Assembly (NCBI GenBank): GCA_948567375.1
Contig: OX419756.1
Span: 46,390,333-46,454,332 of the forward strand
Origin: Lunularia cruciata
Taxonomy: Eukaryota; Streptophyta; Marchantiopsida; Lunulariales; Lunulariaceae
Length of the DNA: 64,000 nt
Reading direction: 5' to 3'
The stretch's first letter is position 1; the number at the start of each line of letters is the position of its first letter. The position numbers and the translations under genes are program-made. The notes beneath the pieces were generated by a model, which was given only the letters and a program-made list of their open reading frames with translations, was not told where the DNA came from and did not search any database. Positions 47,480 to 58,840 of the stretch are shown here, in pieces.

Positions 47480-48720
47480 ATCTGTACAATTCAGTGAGAC
47501 ATTCATGATGATGTCTTAGTGATGTACTATCTTTGCACTGGTGTTGTGGGTGGCACAGTTGGGGCCAAGGAGAGAGACCATGTTCTTCAGCAAGCCAGAC
47601 GGTTCAGATTGGAGGGTAGACACCTTTTGCGTGTATGGGAGGATGGTAGAGTGTGAGTAGTACCACTTCCATCTCAGAGACCACAATTGGTCCGTCATGC
47701 TCATGAGGAGCTAGGACATTTTGGAGTAAAGCATACATATAGCTTACTCTAGAGTCATTATTGGTGGCACGGTATGCAAACCAAGGTGTAGCAGTTTGTT
47801 GCCAGATGTGTGGTTTGTGACCGAGTTAGAGCATCATTCAATGCTCCTATGCCACAGTTACACCCATTACCTATCATGGGATTGGGTTACCATTGGATTT
47901 TGGACTTTGCCGGACCTTTACCGCTGATTGTGAGACATCATCGGTATGTTTTAGTGATGGTGGAGCACTTCTCCAAGTGGATTGAGTTGGTGGCACTTCC
48001 TGACAAGTCTAGTGAAGGGATAGCTTACTCGTTCCTGGATCGAGTTCTTAGTCATTTTGGTGCACCAGTTGAGGTTTTGACTGATCAGGGTACAGAATCT
48101 TGGGGGAGTTTCAGGTCTTGTGTGACAAGGCTTTGATTGATCATCCTACTACATCCCGAGATCACCTTGAGGCAGATGGCTTAGCAGAGAGAGTGGTTCA
48201 GACGGTGAAGAGAGGATTGCGAAAGTATGGTTTGCAGAGAGGCCACTTGGGAGATTGGGATCTCCATTTACCTTGGTTGGCCATGGGCTATCGGTTCAGC
48301 CGGCAAGCCTCCTTAGCATCCTTCTCTCCATACTTTCTACTCTATGGACAAGATCCAGATTTACCTGTAGCCATTCGTCAAGATGCTACTATAGTTTTGG
48401 ACTTGGATGGTCCCAATGTATGGATGAGCGCATGTTCTCAGCGGGCAGAGATCTTTTGGAGAGTGATGCCGATGGCCTTTGAGAACTTGACAATTGCTCA
48501 ACATAGAGATACTTTACGCTATACAACCATTTGAGGAGGAGGTTATAGACCCTTGATCCATCGATTTCATCCAGGCGACTATGTATATCTACAACAGACA
48601 ACATCGACAACACTTGATGTTTCTATAGGCCGCACTATCTTGAGAGTGCACGAGGTTCTGCCATTTGGAGTCCTTGTGTTAGAAGGACGTGATGGTGTTG
48701 TTTGGAAGGATCATGTGCGC
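47480..48720 (+). pseudogene. element D integrase
   Basis: The zinc-binding HHCC region lies at 47690-47825 (HAHEELGHFGVKH, then CVVCD). The DDE core follows: WILDFAGPLPL (first Asp), KWIELVALPDKS, VEVLTDQGTE (second Asp), a one-base shift near 48100, then ADGLAERVVQTVKRGL (Glu). The C-terminal part at 48550-48720 (FHPGDYVYLQQ, then VLVLEGRDGVVWKDHVRNC) is a GPY/F-like module. Stops near 47495, 47656, 47750, 47790 and 48532 are TAG/TGA. Confidence 0.88.
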
Positions 48721-48798
48721 AATTGTGCGCCATGCCACCTCCCAAACATTGATGGTACTATGGACCCAAGCTTGGCACTTGTACGTGCAGGCTTGAGG

Positions 48799-48939
48799 TG
48801 TATGTTATGTGGCTCTTTTGGTGGAGCTGCTACTATGTTAGTGTGTGATAGCTATTCGAGAGGATGGCATATGGCATGTATGACTCCTCCCCTTACGGTG
48901 GTTCCTCAAGGACAATGGTTATGTCCTAGATGTACTTGA
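48799..48939 (+). pseudogene. element D C-terminal PHD-finger-like domain
   Basis: Fused in frame after the integrase C-terminal module. The pattern is CMLCGSFGGAATMLVCDSYS, then RGWHMACMTPPL, and WLCPRC before a TGA stop. It matches a PHD finger (C4HC3, with the CD..S..GWH..C..PPL...W.CP.C core) except that the fourth zinc ligand is Tyr (codon 48853-48855). PHD fingers usually read histone H3 tails (family knowledge), so it may replace the chromodomain as a targeting module. The older copy at 63413-63545 has the same Tyr. Confidence 0.82.
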
Positions 48940-49215
48940 CCTATAGCTAGTTCATTCTTTATATGGTATAGATTGCAGACAAGCGACTAACGATGGGGCT
49001 CCATAGCACCTGGCCTCTTGATCTTTGCCCATTAGAGGGTATACCATATACTTAGAGTAGATGGCTATCTAGAGTTAGAGGGACCTAATTGCTAGCTAGG
49101 GAGGCGATTGTGGCACTTTAGAGTCTATGTATGACTTATGTGTGAATTGTGCTTCTATAGTGAATGATGTTGACAGCAATGTATGTTGTGTAGCGATATA
49201 TATATGCACGATAAC

Positions 49216-49776
49216 TGTCACGCCATTTGTAGTTCTGCATCTAGTTGCTCGGACACTGGAGTTTATGTGATAGTAGTTAGAGTTATTCTAGCAGTTTCTC
49301 AATGACTACTTTCTGATAGTCAGATTTGGTGTTTGGGGTATTGACTTCACGGTGGGGCCCACCATCACTTTGCACCGTTTGCACCGTTGAGTGTGCCGTC
49401 AGCGGGACCGTTAGGGTTTCAGTGTTAGCTTGAGTCCAGGGGGTATAGTTTCAAAGGTGAGCTCCAGAGAGCTCACTTCTTCGATGTTGAGCCTTCGAGT
49501 TCCTGGCTATGGTGGACAAAGGCCGGCGAGCGTCACCTGGATTCTCTATGCTTGAGTGGGTGTGGCTTGACTATAATCAGTGCCTAGTTGTTTGCAATTT
49601 ATAGAGTGACAGATCAAGTACTGATCTGAGTTGAGTTGAGTTGAGTTGAGAGTGGTAAGAAATCTGATTTTTGTGGCACTTTAGAGTCTATGTATGACTT
49701 ATGTGTGAGTTGTGCTTCTATAGTGAATGATGTTGACAGCGATGTATGTTGTGTAGCAATGTATATACTCATGACA
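49216..49776 (+). repeat. element D 3' LTR with aberrant right end
   Basis: 49216-49669 matches the 5' LTR. It is then followed not by the expected end but by a copy (about 49671-49771) of the ~100 bp lying just upstream of this LTR (49110-49215), and by TGACA at 49772-49776. The switch happens at a GATT shared by both places. Host sequence resumes at 49777. Confidence 0.8.
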
Positions 49777-50427
49777 AGGCCATCCAACAATTGGAAGAGG
49801 TGCATGATCAGTTTGTAGCCATGATGAAGGAAGAGCTCAAAGGGAGGGCCTTGAATGCAAAGATATACAAAGGGAATATATATACGAGGAGGAATGCATA
49901 GACTAGCTAGCAATTTGACATAAGGAGCATTTGGATAGAGAGCTCATACAAGTCTATGATACTTACTTATTATGCATAAGCAAATACTTAGAGTGTACCA
50001 AGGAATGGTTATTCATACTTAGAGGGGAAGTTAGTAGACCATAGTTAGAGCTCCTTGTCAAAGACACTCCTCTTGAAGGAAGTCCCTTAATAGCCATAGT
50101 TCAAGAGTAGGCCAAATACCTTTGGCCTTGTGTATAATTTGTAAGAAGAAGGATGTTGGCCTTGCATCTCAATTTCAAGAAGAATGCCTTTTGTCTTGTA
50201 CAAAGTTTCTTGGAGGAAGGAATTTGGCCACATATTAAATCCTTTAGCTAAGTACCACTTTAGAGTAGTGTACCTCAAACTAACATAAGGAAAGACCGCA
50301 CACCTTTCACTAACACATGTAAGAAGCTTGATTAGTTTGAAGAAGATTTAGATAAGATAAGGTTAGAATCATAAGTATGTGATGTAGGATTAAACAAAAG
50401 ATTACCAAGAAACCACCTTATTGACTT
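49777..50427 (+). pseudogene. broken coiled-coil unit, 3' part, then unassigned DNA
   Basis: Directly after element D the frame continues as KAIQQLEEVHDQF and MMKEELKGRALNAK, ending in a stop near 49900. It joins in frame with the EEEKAK codons left of 39908 if the element and one target-site copy are removed. From about 49900 to 50427 no gene is seen. Confidence 0.5.
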
Positions 50428-50433
50428 TGTAAT

Positions 50434-51230
50434 TGTAATACCAATAGCTTGATATATTATCTAAAAGTGAAAATTGACTTGGTAATATCTAAAAGGATGT
50501 TTGGTATGATGGGCTAGGTATATCAGATAAAGGTGTCATAGAAAGAGCACTTCTACTAATAAAGTAGGAGCCAAAAACAACTTTAAAATGTAATACTAAT
50601 AGCTAGACATATGATCTAGAGGTGAAAATTGGATTGGTAACATTTAGGAGGATGTTATAGATAATGGACTAAGTAGATCAGAAAGCTTCAATCAATTGAT
50701 TGAATCAGCTTCAATCAAATTGATTGAAGCTTTTAGATCTCCAAGAGATTACTTCTACTAATAGGGCAGGAGTCAAGAATAGCCTAAAAGCTTCAATCAA
50801 TTTTGGAGGCCTAAACAAATGAATTAGGCCTTGAAAATGTGCAAACACCCCCTCCCAAATTGAGGAAAGGTTGGCCTTCCCTCCCCCTAGGTTTGTCTCA
50901 TCAAGAGCTTTCCAATGGTACATCATTCATGCGATTTGGAGATTCTTATAGGAAGATTCCCTAAAGATTCCCCCTAGTCAAAGATGGTTTGACCTACCAG
51001 ATAGGATCAGAACCAACATGTCACCCATGCATGAAAATAATCTAAGGGTTGAGCTTGCTGAAATTTCACCAATCCATGTATCTGATCCAAGGGTGGACCT
51101 TCCTTTAGGGGAATCCCCTTTGCTATATAATACAATCAAGGTGCTCCTTTGGGGCATTGGAGGATTGAGTGTAAGGCTTGTGTTTCTTCTCATGTGTTCT
51201 CTTAAGGTCTCTTATCCTCAAAAGGTTACA
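50434..51230 (+). repeat. solo LTR family B, full length
   Basis: TGTAATACC... to ...GGTTACA, about 800 bp. The first ~270 bp hold a tandem duplication (unit near 50434-50575, repeated near 50590-50715). A TATA box (GCTATATAATAC) lies near 51120-51131, about 100 bp before the end, so the transcribed strand is plus. CTTTG occurs just left (50425-50429) and immediately right (51231-51235), probably the target duplication. Confidence 0.8.
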
Positions 51231-51235
51231 CTTTG

Positions 51236-51720
51236 GAGTAAAGAAGGAATTATATATAAATATTTGGCTAAATAATCTACATGTTAACTTTTCCATGCAA
51301 CTTTATGTATAAATTGAAGTTTAGTTCTTTATAGTATATTATTCATTTTTCTTGAATGTTGAAGGGAGGCATATGCAAAAGTAGAGGTGAAGAATTTTAG
51401 AGTAGGAATGCAAGTGCTCAAGTACATGATGGTGGATTTGTACTTGATCAAGATATCTAATTCCTAAGGGTTGAGAAGAAGCGAAGTAATGCAAAGAAGA
51501 ATCAATTTGATTCATAACAGTACCACTACCATAGAAACAAAAAGCAAGGGCATTAAGCAAACAAGAAGACTCCTTTAGGGTCATGCTTTCTAAGAAGTAT
51601 AGTACATGCTTTCATAGTCATAGTCATTGGAGCAAAGTGAACCATCACCTTCAAGAGTAACTAGGAATTTATTAGCATTGAATGCAATTTTAGTTTTCTT
51701 TTATTGTAGTGTGCTCGTCA
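51236..51720. other. no gene seen
   Basis: Short AT-rich spacer between the solo LTR B and the older Ty3 copy. Open frames are short and unsupported. Confidence 0.4.
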
Positions 51721-52150
51721 TGACATTTGTAACATCAAAGCTAGTTTGTTATGTTGCTTGAGTGATCATTTTGGTGGTCATTGTGTGTTATTAGTAGTTT
51801 CTCAAGGACTATTTAGTGGTAGATAGATATGGTATTATGTTGAATAATTGCACCATTGAGTTATTAATCACACCATTAAATGGGCAACCAAATATGCCAT
51901 TGGAACTAGATTCTTGGCCACTCCAAAGGAGGTATACCTCAAAGTGACACTCTTAAGAGCTCACTTCTTCTATGTTATGTCTTCCAGCTCTTAGTTAGAC
52001 GGGCAAAGGCCGGCAAGTATCACCTTGATTCTTTTAGGTAGAGTTGGTGTGGCTTGACAATGTGATCAAGGCTTGTTGGTAGTGTACATAAGGTATTGAG
52101 TTTTCATATTTGAGACTTGATTTGAGTTGTGATAAATTCCTTAGACTTTA
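51721..52150 (+). repeat. older copy 5' LTR
   Basis: Starts TGACATTTGTAACATC. It follows the element D LTR through 'tagtagtttctcaaggactatttag', 'gagctcacttcttctatgtt', 'gggcaaaggccggcaagtatcacc' and 'gagttggtgtggcttgac'. The right border is uncertain by tens of bases. Confidence 0.7.
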
Positions 52151-53310
52151 GTAATAATCCTAAGTATGACGTAGATCTAAAATCTACTAAAATGGACAAT
52201 CCTTCAAAAAACAAACTCAAAAAGGGCCAAATGGTGTGGGAATGCCCCACATGTTGAGGCATTGTCAATAAAAAAGGATGAACATTCCATAAGTTTATGA
52301 TTTTATGCTTTACCCAAGACTAATGAGAGAGGTCTTTTGGCCCTTACAAGCTAAAGAAGCCTCCTTGGACACTTTAGGGCCTATGGTATTTATGCATTAT
52401 GGGGAATAGGATTCTCATATACTATTGATTACATAGAAGAAATGTAGAGTGAAATTGAGCATTGGTTGTATCTCTAAGCTTGGTGTGATTGATTATATCT
52501 TTGATAGTTGTCACTCAAATTTGATTTTAGTTGAGTGGATCATGTGTTATTGACTTTGCTATAGATCTCACATTCAAGTTTGTAGTTGAGTAGAAGTCTT
52601 GCTCAAATTTCTCCAAATTAAGATTGATTTGAGGAAGAGAGGTGTCCAATTTCATTGATTGGAGAGGCCAATTTGAGAATGAGGGATAAAATTTGTGATT
52701 GAGGCTTGTAAATTTGAGTTGTGACCAAAATTTGGGTTGGATTGTAGAACCTATCCTCCTCAATTAGGGATTTGAAGTCTTGAACTATAAATTTAGGAAA
52801 ATTAGCTAGATTTGGTAGAAAACAAATTTGAATTGGCTAGATTGGATGCACATCTTCATGTATTCTTGATTTATGGTCTAATTTGGTGGAAATCAACTAG
52901 ATTGAAAGGTCTACCAGATTTGGCAAAGGTCAACTAGACTTGGAGAGTGTTTGAATCCAAATCCCTAACTACCAAAATTGGGAAATTTGGCCAAATTTGG
53001 TAGAAAGGAAGTTTGAATTGGCCAGATTTGAGCACACCCACCTTCATGTATTCTTGTGTCAAATTCAGAGGTAGTAGAGGTTAGCTAAATTAAGAGGTAT
53101 TATATTTGGTTGAATTTATTATATTTGGTAAAATTCAACCAAATTTAGAAAGAGTTTGAAGTAGAAAGAAGAAAGACTTCTTTTGGCTAAATTTTGGCAT
53201 ATAGAAGCTTTGAGGCATATGCCTATAGGCTAGAGAGGTCACAAAGGTTTAGAAGAGTTGGCTTGCTACCGTGAGGCTAGCTAATTTAGAGGATTTAGCC
53301 TCTTAGTAGT

Positions 53311-53384
53311 GTATATAGTAAGGTTTGAATCTTGGACCTTTGGTTCTTAGACTAGTGCCTTAGCCAATTGGTCCATCCTCACTT
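53311..53384 (-). tRNA. tRNA-Arg-like pseudogene in the older leader
   Basis: The minus strand reads GGATGGACCAATTGGCTAAG, then GCACTAGTCTAAGAACCAAA and a B-box-like AGATTCAAACC. It resembles plant tRNA-Arg in the D arm (GGCTAAGGC), anticodon arm and T arm. It sits at the place in the leader equivalent to 41050-41125 in element D. The acceptor stem is not clearly paired, so it is a relic. Confidence 0.4.
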
Positions 53385-53894
53385 GTTGTTTAAGAGATTG
53401 GTAGATTCATATCTATACTTATGTAAGGTCGGCTAAGAAAGGATAGTTGATCCCATCCTTGGTGATCTTGGTAGTATAAGAGTAATAAAACATTCTTATT
53501 ATATCAAATATCAAATATCAAATGGTGTAGAGTAGTTTGATAGGATTTGTGAGATGTAGGATTACCATTTGGACCTCTTGTGATTGGACACCCCTTCCAT
53601 TTTAGACTTCTTGTTTTTGCATCATATTTATGTGAGATGCTTTGATATTTTGAGCTGATCTAGTGTGCTCTTGGTAGTGAGCCTAGAGTGGTGATCAATC
53701 AAACTATATATATTTCTTCTTGATGAGGTAAATGATGAACTATAGACCATGAGATGTGGTGATGAAAGGTTACATGTCGTCTTTTCTCTTAGTATAATTG
53801 ACATGGTTAGAGAAATTAGGTTGCATTAGTGGGTGATTTATGGTTGTTTGTGGGACTTGGTAGTTAAGGTCTTAGTTTGGGGTCCATTATCACA

Positions 53895-54396
53895 TGTAAC
53901 AATCTTAACACAAAACATACCATTGAAATCTCCAATACTCCAATGCTTCAAAAGAACACTTTAACTTTAGTAGTCAAGAGCTACACCCTAAGATTAAGTA
54001 CATGGGTTGGTGACATGTAAGTCCTAGTTCCATTTGGTTGGTCAAACAAGTTTGACCAAAGGGAATTTTTTGAGAATCATTTTGTAGAAAGCTTAAAATA
54101 GAATAAAAGTAGTACCATTGGAAAGATTTCAATGGACAAACCAAATAGGAGTAAAATCAAAGCCTTGTCTCCAAAAGGAGAAGTAAAATTTTATTTTTCA
54201 AGTGCTAATTCTTTGTTTAGGCCTTCAAAATTGGCTTTGAAGGTTTTATTATGTTTTTGGCCTTTGCTCTATTAGTGGAAGTCCTCTCTTGGTGACCTGT
54301 GTATCCACTCAACTTAGACCATCATGTATAATATCTAAAAATATAATGCCAAGCCAATTTTCATCTTTAGCTAATTTTTCTAGCTAATGTATCACA
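53895..54396 (-). repeat. solo LTR family B in the older copy's leader
   Basis: TGTAACAATC... to ...GTATCACA, 502 bp, minus orientation. Flanked by TCACA (53890-53894) and TCACC (54397-54401). The matching place in element D reads TCACA once, so these are a target duplication with one change. Confidence 0.8.
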
Positions 54397-54529
54397 TCAC
54401 CATATAGTTCTTTACGATTTGAGATTTAGGGTTTAAGGTTTACACTTGATATCAACTAGTATTTGAGGTCTTAGTGAGGGACTAGATTGATTCTGATTTG
54501 GAATTTGACATAGAAATTGATCTAGTTGA

Positions 54530-56760
54530 GAGTGCACACTGGATGTCTATATCATTATTGTGAGACATGGAAAAATTTAAGGAGCCTCCAAAGGCCTCAA
54601 GTGCTATATTAGTACAATGGGTACCATTGAGTTAGATGATTTCATCCAAAAGTTTGATAGTTGGTATGGTTTGTAGTATATGTGGAACCTAACTTTGTTC
54701 ATACACTTCATGGCATGAAAGGAGCCATTGTAGCACTTGGAAGGTTTAGCTATAGATGACTATCATGTGTTTAGTAGACTACCCTTTGAGGAGATTGAGC
54801 TATGGAGATAATATTTTTCTCCACTTTAGATTCAATTTCTAGAGGCTAACTAATAGTACCCACAAGTTCTAGATCTAGTAGTATTGGTGTATCAAATGGA
54901 TATAAACTAGTTAGATATGGTGCTACTATGAGTGGAGACACTATTGCAAGCGGTAATGTAGTATCAAGGTTTATCTTCATGGTGTAGTTCTTCTAATGTT
55001 TTAGGTAGAAATACTTGTAAGAGTTCTAAAATAAAGCAAGAGAGAGCATATGCAAGGCATACACTTGCATGAGATGGCTAATCAATTTCACTCAAGTAGT
55101 AATGGAGACATAGGCCATCCAATTTTGATATGAGATAGTGGGTAAGGAGCTGCAATGTAGAATATATGATGTTATGATGTTATAAGTTACCCTACCAACT
55201 TTGGTGGTAGTCTTTAGTTTAGCATAACACGTTGAGCTCAATATGGTAGAGGAGATAATGGTGACATTTGGATTTAGTAGGAAGACCTCATCCATAGTTG
55301 TTACTATTTTTTATTATAATTGAGTGCAAGACAATATGTGGGCTTTTGAGACAGAGTGGAAATCCTTGATCTTATAGAGCAAGTGGAAGGTCTAGTGCAC
55401 TTAGACCCTTGCACTCATTTTTTTGTCAACAACAACCAATGAGTGTTGGTGTTTCTTGTTGGATTTACGGTGAACCTCACCACAAGAAAGAGTGGACCTA
55501 GGGTAGTGGACATAATACCTTGGGAGCACCTCAACCAACCTAGAGACAATGTGACCATTGTACAAATTTGGTCACATTAGTGAGAGATACTTTGATTTAC
55601 ACTTGGAGTTACAAAGTGGTAGTGCTACTATGGGAATGTAATCTGCTAAGGATAGGAAACATGAAGAGAAATACAGAAGAAGAAACACACAATTTCACAC
55701 TCAACCTCTGATGCCTCCACATATATATGCACCTTGATATGTATTATATATTATTATAGGGGACTCCTCCAAAAGAAGCTTTACCTTTGGATTCGATAAA
55801 TGAATTGGTGACCTATAAGTGAGCTTTGCACTAAGATTGGCTGCATGTATGGGTGACATGTCAATTTTGATCCTATATGGTTGGTCAATCCATCTTTGAC
55901 TAGAGGTAATCTTTAAGGAATCTTCTTGTAGGAATCTCCAAATTGTGTTGATGAGGTACCATTTGAAAGCTCTTGGATGAGACAAACCTTGGGGAGAGGG
56001 AGGCCAGCCTCTTTTCTATTGGATGGGGGGAATCTGCACATTTTGTAGGCCTAATTCATCTATTTAGGCCTTTGAAATTGGCTCTAAAGTTTCTATGCTA
56101 TTTTTGGCACTACCCTATTAGTAGAAGTCCTCTTTTGGTGACACCTATATCTGAACTACCTAGCCTATCATGCATAACATCCTTCCAGATGTTACCAAGA
56201 CAATTTCCACCTCTAGATAATATATCTAGCTTTTGGTTTCACAAATTCAAGCTATTTTTGCCTCTTGCCCTATTAGTAGAAGTACTCTTTTGGTTACACT
56301 TCTATCTAATCTACCTTGCTTATCATACATAATATCCTTCTAGATGTTACCAAGCCAATTTTCAACTCTAGATGATATGTCTAGCTATTGTGATTACATG
56401 CAAAAGGTAGAAGAGCCACAGATCATGGAAGGCAAGGTGGTAGAAGTGGAGGTAGAGGATGCTCACCTAGTATGGGTAGTATACTTGCCCTTACATTTAA
56501 TATAGCTATGAATGCTTGGATTGAGCATTTGGAGCAACAAGTGGCTAACATAGCTATAGATTAGAGGATATTAGATTCAAGTGTTGAGGCTTCCACCTAT
56601 TATGTTGGTGATAAAGATTTCCTTGACTTCATATGTGGATCAACAAAGTATATGCATTTAAAACAATAACTAGGAGTGTAATCCATGCTCTTGAGCCTAG
56701 AGGAGCATCAATGGAGTTGGACACACAAAGAGAAAAACCTTGTAGACAAGTAGATTTCCT
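54530..56760 (+). pseudogene. older copy Gag, split by LTR B
   Basis: Follows element D gag: the 'ttgagttagatgatttcatccaa' start, a core near 55010-55260, knuckles near 55460-55600 (a cttgttggatttacggtgaacctcaccac region, then tgtgaccattgtacaaa, which keeps the Cys lost in element D). After the LTR B insertion (55637-56398), the Gly/Arg-rich and C-terminal parts follow at 56399-56760. Stops in every frame. Confidence 0.7.
55637..56398 (-). repeat. solo LTR family B inside the older gag, with internal tandem duplication
   Basis: Begins TGTAATC and ends GATTACA, a 7-bp terminal inverted repeat; 762 bp. Bordering words GGGAA (55632-55636) and TGCAA (56399-56403) each differ by one base from GGCAA, the single word at the matching site in element D. 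A ~140-bp tandem duplication lies near 56110-56395, like that in the plus copy at 50434. Confidence 0.85.
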
Positions 56761-57189
56761 TAGTCTTCCATACTTTTTGAGACACTATAGATGACATCCA
56801 TGGTTTTTAGATGTCTTGGGCCGATTATGGTAGGTGGTGATGGAGTGCAAGATGGACTAGATATTAGGCAACCACCTATTTCTACCAAGAATTTTTTTAG
56901 CATAATATTGGGAATAGCTCATTCTATTATCCACTCTCTTTAATTCTCAACTAGTAAGATGTGTACATTGGAAGTTGATCTAGCTCTACTGTTCCTATTT
57001 CCTACCACCCTTTGTAAGAATATAGATAGTGTGGTTCTTCCTTCTAGAGTAGAGGTGGTTGATGGTGCAACTAGCTTGCTTAAGGAGCATGGGATTTGCT
57101 CTACTATTGTTGGCTTGTAGTAACTACAAATTGCTAGATTGCAGGAGTTACCTACTAGACTTGCATTTGAACAAGTAAGGTTTATACCG

Positions 57190-57534
57190 TGAGTTATCTT
57201 CTTGGACAACTAGAGTGGGATTTCTATTTTGGTTGGAAATTCAAGGAAGATCTATGCACCACAAAGGGTATTGTTAGACTTTGGTGTGTAGCCTCTTATA
57301 TTAGAAGAGGCTATAGTTCTTGGTCTTGGGCTACAAAAGACTGATGTTGAAAAGTATCCATTTTAGATTTAAACATTTTGAGGAGGTGTTTCCACATGGA
57401 ACATCATATGTGGGGAGTTCATTGTCCAACTTTAGGCTAGTCATCCAATTGATAGTTTGTGATGAAACCCCATGCCATTGTGATAATAGTAGAGTTGTAT
57501 AATGTGTTAGTTGGTGGACCATTGTTATACCCCA
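57190..57534 (+). pseudogene. older copy protease, cut by a TIR element
   Basis: Matches element D from 'ttattgttagactttggtgtgtag' (the catalytic DSG has become DFG) to the 'gtgttagttggtgga' segment. It is interrupted at 57534 by the TIR element and resumes at 58968. Confidence 0.65.
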
Positions 57535-57666
57535 TGTGCAAGCCTTCTTAATAGTAAGTTTTCCTACGTATAACACAAATTTCTTATTTGAGGATAAATT
57601 AAATTAAATTTGTGGTATTTTCAAGTTAGATGTGATTTATTTTTCTTTTCTTTCTACTGATTTCAT

Positions 57667-57873
57667 TGTAGAAATTGGACACTAAGCTTTCAAGATTTGT
57701 TTCTTAATACTTTATAACACCTTCTTCTTCTATTTTTAAATCTTATACAACATCATTGTTATCATCTCTATATAATATATGCTCTATAAGATATAAAAAT
57801 AGAAGGAGAAGATGCTACAAAGTATTAAGAAACCAAAAAATCTTGAAAGCTTACTTTGCAATTTCTATAATGA
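57667..57873. repeat. large imperfect hairpin inside the TIR element
   Basis: The arm at about 57667-57747 (GTAGAAATTGGACACTAAGC..., TTTCTTAATACTTT...) is complementary to 57790-57873, with roughly 80-bp arms and a ~40-bp loop. Foldback of this length can feed small-RNA production; that use is inference. Confidence 0.75.
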
Positions 57874-58379
57874 GTAAGTGAGCCATAGACTTTGTAGCAT
57901 TATCATTATAGGTAAGAGCATATGGTTTGTCTTGTACTCACCAAGTAAATTCACCCCATAATACTTGATTTACTTGATGGATAAAAGTTGATTGACTAGA
58001 AAGGAAGAGATATGCCTTAAAATTTCACTTTCTTCTAAAAAATTATGTTTCTCTAAAAAATTAACTAATTCAAGCAATTTAATGAATTTTCACAACATGA
58101 ATCATGAATCCTCATTGTACTAACTTTCTCATGGGATATAGAAAGGCAATTGCATAGTTTAGAATGTTTGGATATAAAAACATTTGTGCAATTTAGAATG
58201 TTCTAGTAGTTGCACATTGTTTCATGTTCTCAAATATTTACAAGAAACACATTTGGAAAACCTCCAAATAAAATGATCCCACCAGTGAAGAGACAATAAA
58301 GGATCAACTTCTCATTTACCCCTCAAATCATGTAATACATGAGGAAAGGAAGTTGAACTACAAGCACTCAAAAATGTAA

Positions 58380-58840
58380 ACTATGAGGTAGCGGATTGAA
58401 CAATAAGCACAAAGCAAGTAGCAAACTACAAGAGAACTAAGAATGCAATTTAGGGGACAAGAACTAAAAATGTAATTTTCAAGGGCAATGGGCTGAATGA
58501 TAATCACATAGATCATAGAAAATTGCAAGAGAACTAAGAATGCAATTTACAAGGGCAATGGGCTAAATGACAAGCACAAGAACACATCAAAATGCAAGAG
58601 AACTAAAAAAGTAATTTATTGATTGTAGTGGGCTGAATGACAAGCACTAAGAATAGAGAAAATTTCAAGAGAACTAAGAATATAGTTTTTAAGGGTAGTG
58701 GGCTAAGCAAAAAGCACAAATAATGCAACAAACTACAAGATACAATTTTGGGTAGTGGGTTGACTGAAAAAACTGCAAGAGAACTAACGAATATAACTTA
58801 CAAGGTAGTAGGCTGACTTAAAGAACTACAACTAACTTAA
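58380..58840. repeat. degenerate tandem repeats, unit about 75-80 bp
   Basis: About six units share 'gcaagagaactaagaatgcaa' and 'gggctgaatgacaagcac'. Units become less alike toward the right. They lie within the TIR element. Confidence 0.7.

Larger units (their letters stand above)
39908..49776 (+). mobile_element. Ty3/gypsy element D carrying a C5-DNA methyltransferase and a PHD finger
   Basis: A nearly complete element of 9.9 kb: 5' LTR, long leader, gag, protease, methyltransferase, RT, RNase H, integrase, PHD-like domain and 3' LTR. It begins TGTCA and ends TGACA, and lies in the broken coiled-coil unit. AGGA (39904-39907) and AGGC (49777-49780) look like the target duplication, since removal of the element joins the host frame. 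Gag and the start of protease share one frame (41825 to ~44020); protease end, methyltransferase and RT share another (~44040 to 46850). Later frameshifts are near 46850, 47153 and 48100. In-frame stops are TAG/TGA. The two LTRs are roughly nine-tenths identical by eye, so the insertion is old but readable. Confidence 0.9.

Noticed and set aside
49216-49776. LTR of element D beginning at the 49110 block instead of 49216
   Set aside because: A purine-rich stretch before 49110 makes this tempting, but the 5' LTR and the host junction at 39907/39908 start at TGTCA, so 49216 is the better border.
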